Source of the DNA: Gnetum montanum
Lineage: Eukaryota; Streptophyta; Gnetopsida; Gnetales; Gnetaceae
Assembly: GCA_015680685.1 (NCBI GenBank)
Contig: MNCI01022113.1
Span: forward strand, 254,945-318,944
Length of the DNA: 64,000 nt
Reading direction: 5' to 3'
In this document: piece after piece, positions 1 through 12,364 of the stretch
Layout: the number at the start of each line of letters is the position of its first letter
Position numbering within the stretch: position 1 is the stretch's first letter
Notes under the pieces: model-generated
Seen by the model: only the letters and a program-made list of their open reading frames with translations
Database searches by the model: none
What the model was told of the DNA's origin: nothing
Made by a program: the position numbers and the translations under genes

Positions 1-1035
1 ACAAGGATGTCAATCATAGGTGTATTTGAGGGCTTAGGAAAATTGCATGATTAGAAGAAAGGTCTTTTCTTTAATCGAGTATCTAAATCACTTAGTAGTA
101 GCATTGTGTTGTTATGGTTGAGCTAGTAGTTCATCCTATAGAGACAAAGTAGGTGGTAGTTGTGTGAGGGAGGAGGAATATGTGCAAGAATAGGAGAAGG
201 AAGATGTGCAAGAATAGGAGGAGGATAAGGGTAAAAGATGGTATCTCTCCTTGCATGTGGAGAATGCATTCAATAATTATTACAAGGGTAGTAGTAAGGT
301 TGGAAAGTAGAAACATGACTAGAAGAGTCACATGGAGATAAGGGTTGTTGAACGTAGTACCCAGTTGCATTAGGTTGTCTGTAAGGGTATTGCTGCCTTG
401 GTGGTGCCAGTACCCATGACTATGGTTGTTGCCATTATTGATACTACTCATATGGTTGTGGTGGAGTTCCACTTGGATAATACTGTTGTTGATAGTAGAA
501 CTACCTAGAATTGCATTGAGGATAAGGCAATCTTCTAGGTGTTTACCTTTGTGTTAGTTGTGGATTCAAAGTGTACATTCCAGACTCTTGTAAATGTGAT
601 ACTATGGGGAAACATCCCTTAGGATGTTCATACTGGCAAACATCACATCCACCATGATCATCTAATTCAATTCCTACAACTTCTTCTATTCCAGTAATCT
701 TGCCCTCACCTCTTTGATAGCCATGTTCAGCTTCCTTGTGCCTTCTATGCTCATGATCACTACCATGTTCTTTAGACTCTTCAGCAATTTTTAGGACAAC
801 TTGAAATCTGCTATCCATGGAGTTCCATAACTGATCAACCTTGGTCATAATTTTAAATTGAAATTTTTGGAGTGACAAGGTTTTCCTATTCACCATCTCA
901 TCAATTGTTGATTCTTTCTCACTGTCACAGAATCGAACCTTCCTCTTACGAATGGAAGGATCACAATTGTACTCATTTACACTTTATCTTTTTCTTAATC
1001 CATCCTCCTCTTTAGCTACCTACTTGATTAATATT
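1..1035 (-). pseudogene. Ty3/gypsy gag C-terminal fragment (broken)
   Basis: The minus strand reads as the C-terminal half of a plant gypsy gag. The longest open piece (896 to 543) has a charged region followed by a zinc-knuckle-like CDVCQYEHPKGC, and then, across stops, a tail rich in P, Q and Y. The same order occurs in the gag genes near 24-25 kb and 35-36 kb in this window, which supports the call. Gag would form the particle and bind RNA in the cytoplasm. The capsid domain expected upstream (higher coordinates) is missing, because at about 1,036 the sequence switches to plus-strand pol of the same family. Several in-frame stops make it non-coding. It may belong to a separate, inverted copy rather than to the element that follows. 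Confidence 0.7.
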
Positions 1036-1036
1036 T

Positions 1037-4000
1037 GGATCTTTCCCTAGAGATATCTAAGGAAAATGCATTTGGAAAGATTGAGAAGAGACAAGTTCCA
1101 TACATCGCATACGATGATATAGGGTGCAATTGCATGCAAAAACTCTAGTTTATGAAACTAGCATCTATTTCTACATGCAAGTAATATGCACATGAAGAAA
1201 ATATTCAAAGGTGTTTGTACACAATAGCCACAAAACAAGAGGGCACCCAGTGGCTGGCTATTAATTCTTACAACAACATAATGTGCATGGAACCTACTGA
1301 GAGCCTAACATGTGCTTATTTCATAGGCATGGATGAACTAGAGTAAGTTCATCACCAACTCTCTAATAATGAAAATTATGATATCAATTGGGAAAGTTGG
1401 AGATTCCTAATAATTTCAAATAAGAGCCCCTAGAGTTGAAAACTCTACCTATTGACCTGGAACATGCATTGTTAAAAAATGGCAAGCTGGTTATACTTAA
1501 TATCAAACTTTCTCCCAAACAAAAAGCAAGACTATTGGAAGTGGTCAAAAGATGGCCAATAGCATTTCCTTGGTCATATCCTAAACTCATTGAAATTGAT
1601 CCACAGATATTCCAATAGCACATTTACATGGATCCATCCATAAAGCCAAGAAGGCAACCACAACAATGGTTGAATCTAAAATTGAAGCAAATCACCAAAG
1701 AGGAGATTAAGCAACTTCTTAAGGTAGGGTTCATCTACCCCATTGCAAATAGCAAGTGGGTTAGTCCACTCGTGATAGTGCCAAAGAGAGATGGTAAATG
1801 GCAAGTTTATATTGACTTCAGGCTATTAAACATGGCAGCATTCAAAGATCATTTTATTGACATTTTTTGATCAAGTGTTGGACATCATATATAGGCATTG
1901 CTATTATAGTTTTCTAGGATGGTTATAGTGGCTATAACCAAATCCAGATTGCACTAGAAGATTAGGCCAAAACAACATTCATGAGTCCTTGGGGGATCTT
2001 TGCATATCACAAGATGCCTTTTGGTTTATGTAATGCTCTTGCCACCTTCCAACGCCTAGCTTTAAGCATCTTTCAACTACAAATAGGCAGAGTGTAGGTC
2101 TTTGTGGATGACTTCTCCACTTATAACATTACGTTCGAGCAAGCCTTAGACTACCTTGAGCAAGTAGTAAAATGATGTGTGGAAAAAAACTTGTGGCTCA
2201 ATTGGCAAAAGAGCCATCTTATGGTCCAAGAAGGCATTGTATTGGGGCATAGAATTTCATAGGAAAGGATTTAGGTAGATCCTAAAAAGATAAGGATCAT
2301 CTAAGGAATCATCCATCAACTAGAAACTATAAAAGATGTTTGATCATTTCTTGAACACATTAGCTAATATCAATGATTTATAGAGAATTTCTATAAGATT
2401 GCAAAACCATTGGTTAAGCTAACAAAGAAGGATGCTTCCTTCATCTAGATCAAGTAATACAAAAATGCATTCTAAAGCCTAAAGTAGAAGCTTGTAGAAA
2501 AAATTCTATGAGTACTTGATTGGTTCATACCATTCCATATCATGACAGATGCATCTAACTATGCCTTGGAAGTAATGCTTATGTAGTTGGATGATAAGAA
2601 ACATCCATATTACATCCACTACACAAGTTGAAGCATTGTGGGTGCACAATTGAATTACACACCATAAAGAAAAAATTGATGGTGATGGTGTATGTTCTAG
2701 AAACGTTTAGGTACTATGTTCTTGGATAAAAAGTGTTTGTGCACATTGATCATAGTACCATTTGCTTCCTTAGGAACAAGCCAATGGTGAGCCCTTGTGT
2801 CATATGGTGGCTAGTGATCTTGCAAGAATTTGATCTTATAATGGTAGATCAAAAGGAAATTGAGAATGTGGTCACTAATCACTTGTCTCGGTTGTGATGG
2901 GACAACAAAGAGAAGGAAAGCCCACAATCTAATTTATTTCTTGATGAATTCCTCTTTGTTGATACAATAAATGAAAAAAATGCTTGTAGAACCAAAATGG
3001 TATGATGACATCCTCACTTATCTTCTCACTAAAGAGATGCCACAAGATCTAGGTCATAGGAAGAAATAACAATTTCTTCATTGGGCTAAGCACTTCATAG
3101 AAATTAATGGACATCTTTACAAGGTGTGGGCCAATGGCTTGGTTTGTTGGTGTGTACCTAATGCAGATCAATTGTGCATTCTCCAGGATGCTCATGAGGG
3201 TCCTTGTGGGGGCCACTATGCTAGGAGATGCACAACCATAAAAATTGTGATGGTATGATACTATTGGCTCATAATCTTTAAGGATGCCCACCAATTTATC
3301 TAATCCTGTGAGCACTATCAACAAGATGGTGGGATGAACACACATCTGGAGTATTCTCAATAGTGGATTCAACCACTAGAACCCTTTGACATATGAGGCA
3401 TATATTTCATGGATCCCATCACATCCATGTCCAACAAGAAGGCATATATAATCAACATCATTGATTACTGTACCAAATGGACAACAACATTAGCCATCAC
3501 CAACTGTACATCATCCACTATTGCTTGATTTATACAACAAAATGTTGTAAATAGGTTTGGGGTGTCATGTGCACTGATTTCTAATAATGGAACCCATTTT
3601 ACAAGTGTTACTTTTTGAAAACTTATGTAATTCTTAGGGGTTGAACATAAATTAACACCTTATCATCCCCAAGTTGATGGTCAAGCAAAGGTGACTAATA
3701 GGGATAATACAAAGATTCTAACAAGAACTATTAGCAAATATAGGAGAGACTAAAGCATAAAACTCAATGATGCCCTTTGGGCCTACCACTCAAATGGAAA
3801 CTCCTTATTAGCTACTCTCCCTATGAGTTGGTGTACAAAAAATTTCCAACACTTCCAATTCAATCTGAGCTTTGTACACTCTCAATAGCTTGTGACCTGG
3901 ACCTTGACCTAAGTTTGGCACAAAAAGAAAGATTAATCAACTTAAATGTGCTAGATGAAAATCGATTAGTGGCCTTTTCCTTGAATGAAGTGCACAAGGC

Positions 4001-4250
4001 ATTCAACAAACAACGTCATGACCTTAGGATATGAAAAGAGAAGTTTCAACCAGGAGATAAAGTTCTTTATTGAAATCCCACACACATACCTCAAAAAACC
4101 AAATTCCAAACATTATGGAAGGGGCCTTATATAATTGATGAACCTTTCCTTCTAGGGCCATGATCATATACAAATCTAAAAGTCCAAATAAGAAGAAATT
4201 GGTCAACATCCAATGCATGAAGCCTTTCTATGAGCCTAAGTAAGCCAGTA
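1037..4250 (+). pseudogene. Ty3/gypsy pol: protease-RT linker, RT, RNase H, integrase (broken)
   Basis: Reading across stops and frameshifts gives a full gypsy pol order. A post-protease linker (about 1,037-1,600) resembles that at 33.9-34.3 kb. The RT begins near 1,628 (SKWVSPLVIVPKRDGKWQ), continues through GYSGYNQIQIALED and MPFGLCNALATFQR, and has the catalytic box as FVDDF at 2,101-2,115. RNase H is marked by LTDASNYALE near 2,540. The integrase runs from about 3,060, with a zinc-finger-like CEHYQQ, a core GIYFMDPI, then SNNGTHF, where the second catalytic Asp is replaced by Asn, and a C-terminal part at 3,777-4,034. At least twenty stops are visible, so it cannot make protein. Its domain order (integrase after RNase H) places it in Ty3/gypsy; an Athila/Tat-like lineage is inferred from the extra 3' ORF. 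Confidence 0.88.
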
Positions 4251-4312
4251 CAACAAATACCTCAATAGATGGACAACCATGTTTAATTGTTTAGCTCCTC
4301 TCCTTCTAACTC

Positions 4313-4333
4313 AGTCATGGGGGAGATGGCCAT
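4313..4333 (+). other. Internal polypurine-tract-like motif
   Basis: CAGTCATGGGGGAGATGG closely resembles the true PPT of this family (AGTCGTGGGGG at 9,421) but lies directly after pol instead of next to an LTR. The same motif follows pol remnants in the element at 31-36.7 kb (reverse complement near 33,700). A priming role is inference only. Confidence 0.45.
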
Positions 4334-4946
4334 CCGAGCTAATCATATACATGGCTCCTAAATTTTTCTATTTTTGTTTTACACATTTTTTATTTTCAAA
4401 TTTTTTCCTTTTTTACATCATTTTTTGTTTTACATCATCATTAATACATTTAAATTTTTCTTGAGTATTTTACACTTTTTATATATCATACTTTACTTTT
4501 AGTGTGATTTTCTAATTTTTGTTAATAAACATGCTTTGTGCTAATAGGACATAGTGTTGTTGTAGCTATTGCTAATGGTGGTTTGTGCTTAATGTTTGGT
4601 TTCTATTTTTAAATTTTTGTACCAATGGCTAAGACATAGTTTCTTTTTCATGGAGCAAGTAGTGAGTCCACAATGTTCACACATCCACAAACTCTATGGT
4701 TTTCCTTATTTTAGAAATATGAGGTCCCTTTCATTAAATAAAATTTTAATAAATTTATGACCTTAGTAGTTTTCAGAATTGGAAAGGATTCAAAGGTTTG
4801 CACAGGGTGTTACTTCAAGGGAAATCAATACTCTTTATACTCTTCTACTTACTTGGGTGCATGAGTGTTTTCATAGACTTCTTACCATTCTATGTCAACC
4901 TATAATAGGAAGTTGAATAAGTCTTTGCATGGTGTGGTTCCTATCC

Positions 4947-4994
4947 AAAAAGAAAAAAAAGAAGAAAAAAAAAACAAAATAAAAGAAAAAGAAA
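4947..4994 (+). repeat. A/G-rich tract in gypsy spacer
   Basis: About 48 bases almost purely A and G. Comparable purine tracts (on the element sense strand) or A-rich tracts occur in the spacer of the other two gypsy elements, near 22,725-22,785 and 33,600-33,665. It may be simple sequence, or a conserved part of the element. Confidence 0.5.
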
Positions 4995-5825
4995 TATGAT
5001 GAAAATTCAAAGCATGCCCCTTATATAAATAAATAGGCTACAAGCACTGGTTATGGGACTAGAAAGACATGTTACCCATGCCTGAAGGTCCCCTATAACT
5101 AAGGCCCTTTCTCACACTTCTTGCTTTTCTTTTCTTCTATTTATGGAATGGTGGTTATTCTATGGGAGCACTCTTGTGTCTTGATGGGGCAAATTAGTCT
5201 TGGAGTGGCAATGTGAAGTCGTTGAAAGTGGTTGATTTTGGTCTGGACTAAGGATGGATTTTCTTAGATCATTTAAACACAAATCCATAAGGGACTTCTT
5301 ATGACCTCAATTCGGAATTCCATTCCACCTTCTCCATCATCTATCCATGATACCCTTAACTCACCTCACTGCTGATTTCCATGTTCTTGTTCAATGTCTT
5401 TGTTTAATGTACTTGAATTCTTTGGTAAAATCTTCTAGGTTTTGGTCCTTAACTTCTGTCAACCATTAATCACCTATGGAATCCATGGACTCCTTAGGTT
5501 TATGTTATGCAAGGGTAAAATAAGGCATGTGCCTACTATGGAAAGAACGCACTTGCATATCTCTTGGTTTGGGTTTGTTAAGCACCTTATCCTTAGGCAT
5601 TCTTGTAAACAAAATCTTTTGTACATCCATCTTCTACATCTGACGATGTGCTCCTTTACATATTTTCTTTAATTCATACATTCTCCATTAAGTTTTTGAA
5701 TTTTTGAACTTCCAAAGATCCTCTTCAATGATTTCATCATATTCTTAGCTTTTTTGGGATTCCAAATTCACTTAGAAAATCCTTGTATTTCTCAAAATAT
5801 TCAAAATTAAAAATTTTGTGTACGA

Positions 5826-6090
5826 ACCCCATAAATAGGACCCCATCAATGGAGCCCATGCATATATGATGCCCCATTTACACAACCCTTTCAACATAGC
5901 ACAAAAATACTATAAATATGCATGATTTCCCTTAGAAATTTTCACATTTGCTCACAAATGCCAAGGGAGTTTTTCAAATTTTCAGAGCCTACAACCTTCC
6001 AGAGCCCATAAATTCCTAATCATTTATCCAAATCACTATGTTCTTCAACCCTATAGCTTAGCAAGGTAAGCTATTAGTTGTGGGGGCCAC
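5826..6090 (+). promoter_or_regulatory. Possible internal promoter region upstream of ORF3
   Basis: Two TATA-like boxes (CATAAATAGG near 5,830 and ACTATAAATATGC near 5,916) and the PPT-like GTTGTGGGGGCC (6,077-6,090) precede the ORF3 start at 6,349. In the complete gypsy element at 17-26 kb the same position holds a CTATAAATAGG box, a palindrome array and a PPT-like motif. Shared position in two diverged elements is the only support. Transcription was not tested. Confidence 0.35.
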
Positions 6091-6348
6091 AAATGTGCCA
6101 TTTTTGACAAAAAAGTTTTAACTATTTTTCTAACTCCCACAAAGTTTTAACTAAGAAATCAACATTTAAACACCAAATTATAGAAGTTAAACCCTTCCAA
6201 TGAGCTTTGGTAACACTAATAGAAATAAAATAATTAATTTTCCATGGTACAACTGTAGCCAAGTGTAACTAACTAACAAGATAAGGTATTCAAATATTTG
6301 AAGTTACATATTATATCTACTAATCCATGAATGTGTTGTGCTCGTAGA

Positions 6349-9250
6349 TGTCACCAAAAGGCAAACACATGCAGGAAGGAGGACCATCACAACCAAGGGA
6401 GAAACAACCAAAAATGGGAAGTGGCCAAGAATAGGCCTAGGAAGAACCAATTGCAACCCATGCTGCTGGACCTCTTACGGAAGAGGCTAAAGTGGAATCC
6501 ATTTGTTAGATTCCAGAACTAGCAGCAACAACAAAACATTCCCACCAAGATGAGGCACCAACTCAACAAGAAAACCTTGAGGTGACCTTGACAAAGGCCT
6601 ACCTAAATCAAATCATGTCAAGGAAGGTCTAAAAATAGTGCTACAAGAGTTAAACTTTGGCTCTTTCTTGGAGCAAGCACCTAAAGAAGTACAGGACCAA
6701 GTGAAGACCTCTTCCATGTAGCCAATTATCACTTCTAGCAGGGTGTGGTATATGGAAGAGACGTTCTTATTTTGGAACAACAAGCAAGCCCATTCAATAG
6801 TCAAAATAAAGGACATTTTAGTGTCCTACTTAGTGTAGGCCATTACAAAGGCACTTGGGTTGCCTAAAATTGGGATGAATCTCACCAAGATTCTAATGTA
6901 GGTGAACCCCAACATTAAAAGGAAATGGATTCAATGGTGCTATGGTGTTAAGCGCAAGGAGTATGATGTGCTTACACTAGCAAAAAGAATCCACTACAAG
7001 ATTGTGACCTTTCACTTAAAATCCATAGCGAGGCCCAACAAGATCATTGCTTTTTCTGCACATGTGTATGCTGCTCTAAGTGGGAGATTCCCCATCAACC
7101 TTCCACAACTAATCTATCTAGAGATAGAGAAGTAGTTTATGGAAAATGAACATGGAAGGAAGGCACTCCCCTTTCCATTGCTCATTAGAGAACTATGTCA
7201 AAGGTGAGGAATAGTTTGCTATATGAATGATGTTGTCTAACATGCTTTGTTTGCTAATTGGATGGAGATGATGAAGGATAAAGCACATGTAACAACCATT
7301 CAAGAAAAGGAGCAGAAGCCACCACCTCCACCTAACACTCAAAAAAGTGTGCCGAACATCGCTCCAACATCCCAATAGTTATGCAAGTACTGAGAATGTC
7401 TCATGAGAAAGAAAGAGCAATGAGCAAGCACGAGTGGTGGGGACCCATTTGTGTACTAACCAACAATGAGTCATCTAAATGAGGTGGCCTAAATAGTTAA
7501 CCTAATGGAAGGGAGGTGGATCCATTTTCTCTACCCAATGAATGCAATTCTTCATGAGGTTAAATCCTAGCACCAAAGAGGTAATGGTATCTCTCTCAGA
7601 ATAGTAGCTACTCCAAAATATTTCTAGGAACATTATGACCTTCTTGGTGTACTTGGAGAAAGGTGAGGGAGAAACAATACTAGTGATGCAACACCAAGGG
7701 TAAGAAAAAATAGCAGAGGTAAATACTAATAGAATTGCTAAAACACTCAATGCACCTACAGCTTTTGTACCAAATTTCACTATAATTAAAGATGTGTAAA
7801 TGTCTATAGGGACCATAAGCAAAAGATTAAGTGTAGCATAGTATGAAGAACTCCTGGACCAACTGGTGGGAATTGGGAAACCACTTCTAGATGTCCTTGA
7901 TCTTCCAGATAGTATTACTACAACCCAGTCAAAGCTACTAGAGGAAAAGGGCAAGAACATTATTTTGGAAGCTTAACCTGAAACAACCAAGGAGCTGAAT
8001 GAATGCTTAGCTACTGAAGTTGTTGAATTAAGAGCCTAGATTTTCAACCCTACATTTCTCAACTTAGCATTGACAAGAGATGAAGCTCTTAAACAACTTC
8101 ACACCAGGCTGAAAGGGGTTGAGAATGGGATGGAGATGGTAGTGTTCTACTGATCCTTGGGAAAGGCCATCCAACATAAGATCCAAAAGGCCTTGGATCT
8201 GACCCACCAAGATAATGTGTAGCTAACCATAGAAAACCATCACCTACAAAATGTTGATGCGCATAAACAAAAATTGACCAATTCTATCCATCAACATCAG
8301 GAGCAACTAGCCAAAGAAAACATAGAGTTAAGGAGATTGATAGCTAAGAATAGAAACCTCTCCATGGAGGAGGCCTATGACCTTTACTAGAAGACCATAA
8401 TAGAGGTAGTTGCTTGGAAATCAGATGCTCTCAAGTTCAAGAGAGTCAAGGATCACTATAGAGACCATGTTGGCCTACAAAAAGAAGTAAATGACAAACA
8501 TATTTAAGTCAAAAATGGAAAGGTGAATGAGATCCTCCAACAACTCCAACATGGATGTGAATTTTGGAAACCCATCATTGATGGGATTGATTAGTACAAT
8601 AAAGTAGAAATTCACCTGAAGGAGTTGCAAATAGAAGAAATGACAGAATACATGGAGCTAGCCAATCTTCGGTATGTGAGCCTAGCTATGTTGACTACTG
8701 GATGGCCACAATTAGAATTGAAAAAGTAGGTGGCTAGCTCGTACTTATTGTATGAGGCTGAGTTCAAGCACCACAAGGAGACCAAGCAAAATCTTGTTCT
8801 GGAAAATGCTAAGCACAAGGTTCTTAAGGAAAAATACACTGATCAAAGATCTGCAACTAAAAACTTGGCCAAACAAATAAATGACTACTAGGAGTTGTAG
8901 AACGCGATAAGGGCATTCAATGTCAAACGCAAATAATTCACTGCATAGTTTGTCAATGTCAAAGAACTATTCCAGGTAATGCCCTGTCCATGGGATATTC
9001 CCATTCCAACCTACATTGATGATGTTGCATGGACTATGAATTATCCCTAGAGTAAGGAGGAGAAGATGAAGGCATTACTAGATGCCTTTCACCTTTCATT
9101 GGAGGTTGTAATCACAACAGGATAGCCACAGCTACCTCCATCGTAGCACATGCTCAAAGCTAGCAAAGATCCTTCAAAACCTGAAGAGCCCCATTGCCTA
9201 GGACTATTTGATCTTCTCAACTACCTTCATGTCCTTAGAGGATGTGCTGT
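6349..9250 (+). pseudogene. Gypsy 3' ORF (ORF3): conserved globular part plus long coiled coil (broken)
   Basis: The frame opens with MSPKGKHMQEGGPSQPREK, matching the ORF3 start of the element at 17-26 kb (MAPKCGQPEGPTQGEKK). A globular section follows (VWYMEETFLFWNNKQ near 6,740, INLPQLIYLEIEK near 7,100, then KALPFPLLIRELCQ), and after about 7,900 a long Lys/Glu/Leu-rich helical region, including TEYMELANLRYVSLAML near 8,640. The globular part resembles the plant transposon-protein family often annotated next to Athila-like elements; this is a recollection, not a search result. Function is unknown; an envelope-like or structural accessory role has been proposed for 3' ORFs in such elements. 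Frameshifts and many stops make it non-coding. Confidence 0.62.
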
Positions 9251-9420
9251 CCAATTTTGAGTAATCATGTCATAGTGTTCAATTTTGTGTCAGAACATCA
9301 CAACTTTTGTAATGTGTTGATTTGTATACTTAGGCACTCAGTTTTGTTATGTTAAGAGTTAGTTAATAATCCCATACCTTTTCAATTTTGTAAAGGGACT
9401 CAAGGATGAGTTTTCATTAA

Positions 9421-9432
9421 GTCGTGGGGGTT
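9421..9432 (+). other. Polypurine tract of gypsy element 1
   Basis: GTCGTGGGGGTT lies immediately before the TGATGAAG start of the LTR, the expected place of the plus-strand primer. It matches the PPTs of the two other family members. Confidence 0.7.
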
Positions 9433-10335
9433 TGATGAAGCATCAAAGTGTCACATTGATGGACACCCATCAACATGGCCCCATCTATGTGGTGTTGCCC
9501 TATTGACAAGGCCGCATCAACGTAGCATTTGCTATGTTTATGAGGCCTCATCGAGATAGCTCTACAATAAATTCTATAAATATGTGCTCACTAGTCATAT
9601 TTATGGGAGGTCAAGTCATAGTTGTAGTAGAGCTCTTGCAATTTTGTCATTTAAGAATTAGAATATTTCTTTCAATGCCCATAGCAAGAGTCAAAAAGTG
9701 TCTAGATCTTTATTCAAGCACTGATGTATCTAAGCACACCAGTGTGAATGGAAATAAAGCTAAGCCTTTTGATCAAACCTTGCAACACTTGGAATAGATT
9801 AATGATTTATTTATACATTTACTATTTTCATTAATTATGCAATTAATTAAGCTAAACTAGACTTTAAATAATTAATTATGTAATTAAGCTAAATAGATTA
9901 CACACAAAAGTATGGCCACTTTGAGCATAACATACAACACTTGGTAATCCTAGCAATGCTTAACACTTGATAGCCTAGCAATGTTATATGCATTCAAGAT
10001 GTGTACAAAAAGTGGGATTGGATACTTATGTTAGGATTAGTTAAAGATTAATAAACTAGTTAGATTAAATTAGCTATTAAATTACTTCATTTCTCAATTT
10101 TAAAGCACCAAGAACATAAAACATAAAATAATAAAAATCATATGCCTCAATTACACTTAACTATACCTTTGTACATCACAAGTGTAATTAGGAAGACAAT
10201 GAATGACTATTAGGGCAAGTTCACTTCCTAGAGGCTAGTGCACTAGAAGACATAGAGACCACAAAATTTGACCAAATTGCGCATGAATGGTTAGTGATTT
10301 GTATCATTAAGCGTAGGGGTACTCACCTCTCATCA
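9433..10335 (+). mobile_element. 3' LTR of gypsy element 1
   Basis: It starts TGATGAAGC right after the PPT and ends ...GTAGGGGTACTCACCTCTCATCA, which matches the end of the family LTR at 17,179 read on the minus strand. TG...CA termini are kept. A TATAAATA box lies at 9,575-9,582, marking the U3/R region. The 5' LTR lies outside the window or is lost, so no target duplication can be confirmed (right flank ATTAG). The LTR sequence is strongly diverged from the other two family LTRs. Confidence 0.68.
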
Positions 10336-10379
10336 ATTAGTCTATACTTCAATTATTAATTCTTGTTCATGAAGCTTCT

Positions 10380-11540
10380 TCTTCATTTTCATACAAATGC
10401 TTTGAAGTTTGGTGAAAGAATCAAGAAGAAACTCATACCTTTCTTCCCCATCCATACTTTCCTCTCCTTCATCAAGCTGGTACTCTTATTTCAATGCCAT
10501 CATGAGAACAAGGTTGCATTCTTAATTAGTGTCCTCATCTAATGAGGACTTCTTTGATTCATCCTAAGAACATAAAGCCTTCTTACCTTGGGAATTGTCC
10601 TTGTTTTCCTTCTTTTTGCTAGGGTATTTTAAGATAATGTGACCATAGCCATGACAATGAGAGTAGTGAATGTTATTTTTTCTTACTTCTTTTATCATTA
10701 CACATGGTTTTCTTTGCTTTGTACTTTCTCTTGAAAATTCTACTAAATTTTCTAATTAAGATGGCCAATTCTTCTTCATTAACTTCATCTGAATCATCAT
10801 CTTCAACATCCTTTAAAGATCTTAGGACAATGTTCTTCTTTAATGATCCAACATCATTATCCTCTTAAATAGACATTTCATATGTTTCCAAGTTACTTTG
10901 AAGCTCATTAATTTTCATGATATTGATGTTTCTTACTTCAAGGATGGTTATCACTTTGGCATGGAATTTTTAAAGAATGTTTTCCAATACCTATTGAAAA
11001 ATTTTGGAATTAGGGCACTCTTTAGCAAGTTTTTTAAGAGCATTTGAAATTTTAGTAACTCTAAAGAACTATCCTTTTATGGTTTCATCCTCTCTTATCT
11101 TTAGATGGATAAAATTGTAATTGAGAGCTTGTGCCTTGGATTGCTTTACCAATGTGTTTCCCTCATGTGTATATTGAAGCAAATCCTAAATCTCTTTGTC
11201 AATTTTGTAGTAGACTACTTAGTTAAATTCTTCTAGACATAAAGCATAATAGAAAACATTCATAACTTTTGCATTAGCCACATATGTTCTCTTTTTTTCA
11301 TATGATCATTTGTTGATATCTTTGAATCTTATGTAAGAATTTCCACTTGGTGTTATGTGAATTTCTAGGAGGTTTAAATATCCATGCTCATCCAAGTTCC
11401 AAATGTCAAACTCCAAGTATTATAAGAAGCACACCATTTTTCTCGTCCAATAGTTATAATTTAATCCATCAAAGAATGAAGACTTTTGAGTAGATTTTGG
11501 AACTATAGTGAATATGATAAAACAAGCACAAACTCTTGTT
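10380..11540 (-). pseudogene. Ty1/copia gag (UBN2/DUF4219-type) pseudogene
   Basis: On the minus strand, from about 11,510 downwards, the reading across stops gives FFDGLNYNYWTRKM, then YTHEGNTLVKQSKAQ and an acidic stretch (DDDSDEVNEEELA), ending in a degenerate zinc knuckle (SHCHGYGHIILKYP) near 10,640. This is the usual layout of gag in large plant copia elements. Gag would assemble the particle and bind RNA. Stops and lost cysteines make it inactive. The PBS and LTR lie upstream at 11,571 and beyond. Protease and pol are missing because the neighbouring gypsy LTR abuts the gene at 10,335, so the gypsy element probably inserted here, or this element was cut off. Confidence 0.72.
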
Positions 11541-11570
11541 GAAATTTAATTAGATATTTAAAAGACCAAG

Positions 11571-11581
11571 CTCCAATACCA
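11571..11581 (-). other. Primer binding site of copia fragment
   Basis: On the minus strand TGGTATTGGAGCTTGG follows the presumed LTR end two bases later. It resembles the initiator-tRNA-Met PBS (TGGTATCAGAGC) common in copia elements, with mutations. Confidence 0.6.
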
Positions 11582-11583
11582 AT

Positions 11584-12040
11584 TGTGGATTGAATATCAC
11601 ACTCTAGAGAGAGAGGGAGGGGTAAATGGGATGTCTCATAAAAATTTAATATATGCTAATAGATATTCCATCAACAATTAAGTACTTTGTAAAATGATTA
11701 AATAAAATCAAAGTAAAGTGCATCTAATCTATGAGTAAAACAAAATATAAGAAATAAACAAAATGAAAATTGTGCAAGAAGATTTATAGTGGTTTGCCTT
11801 GGGTGTACTTCCACTTTGCAAGGCTATCCAAATCTTAGGCTCCTTTCCAATATTCTTTACCTTCTTAAAGAACAACATTAGTTTCAAGGGTATCTAGTCT
11901 TCCTTTTATACAAATGAGATTTTTAGGCCAAAGTCATCAAACCAAATCTCACAAATTATGAAAATATGAACTGATGCTTATGAAGCTTGTGATAGATCAA
12001 ATTGTATCCAATATATATACGAAACATACAAATGATACAA
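11584..12040 (-). mobile_element. Copia 5' LTR, partial
   Basis: The inner edge at 11,584 (TGTGG on plus, so ...CCACA on minus) is fixed by the PBS. The outer edge is not clear, because no second LTR is present for comparison and another LTR fragment begins about 12,065. The given end is approximate. Confidence 0.4.
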
Positions 12041-12064
12041 AGATTAAGGTACAAAGATAAATAT

Positions 12065-12350
12065 GATGAATTGCGGTTTGCCAAGCCCCAATATTGAATA
12101 CTTGATATCATGTACACAATATTGTAGCCTAGATAACACTATCGAATACACGATATTGTCATTCCTGTGTTGGCCTATAAATATAGCACTCAAGCGCACA
12201 GGAAACGAGTTAGTTGGAAAGTCTTTAGGGTAGAGTCTTTTCATCAGTTTTCAGTTAGCTTTGTGATCCTCAATCCAGAGATCCTTCATTTTTAGCTTTG
12301 TGATCATGATACCACTTGGCCAAAGAATCCCTCGCTGTAAACAATTCTAC
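12065..12350 (+). mobile_element. Gypsy-family LTR fragment (U3 with TATA box)
   Basis: It begins TGATGAATTGCGG, contains palindrome relics (GATATCATGTACACAATATTG and a further GAATACACGATATTG, 12,088-12,150) followed by a TATAAATATA box at 12,176-12,185. This order, palindrome then TATA, is that of the gypsy LTRs at 17.9, 26.2 and 31.8 kb, here in plus orientation. No internal element sequence follows, so it is a solo or truncated LTR. The right edge is uncertain. Confidence 0.5.
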
Positions 12351-12364
12351 TACCTAAGCTCAAT

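Larger units (their letters stand above)
4251..6340 (+). other. Gypsy spacer between pol and ORF3
   Basis: No gene is seen in this 2.1 kb. It holds a PPT-like motif (4,313-4,333), a segment at 4,640-5,100 that recurs in the two other gypsy elements of the window (reverse-complemented near 18.75-19.13 kb and 33.0-33.4 kb), an A-rich tract at 4,947-4,994, two TATA-like boxes (about 5,830 and 5,918) and another guanine-rich PPT-like motif at 6,077-6,090, ahead of the ORF3 start. The short open frames here are not conserved between elements. Confidence 0.6.
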
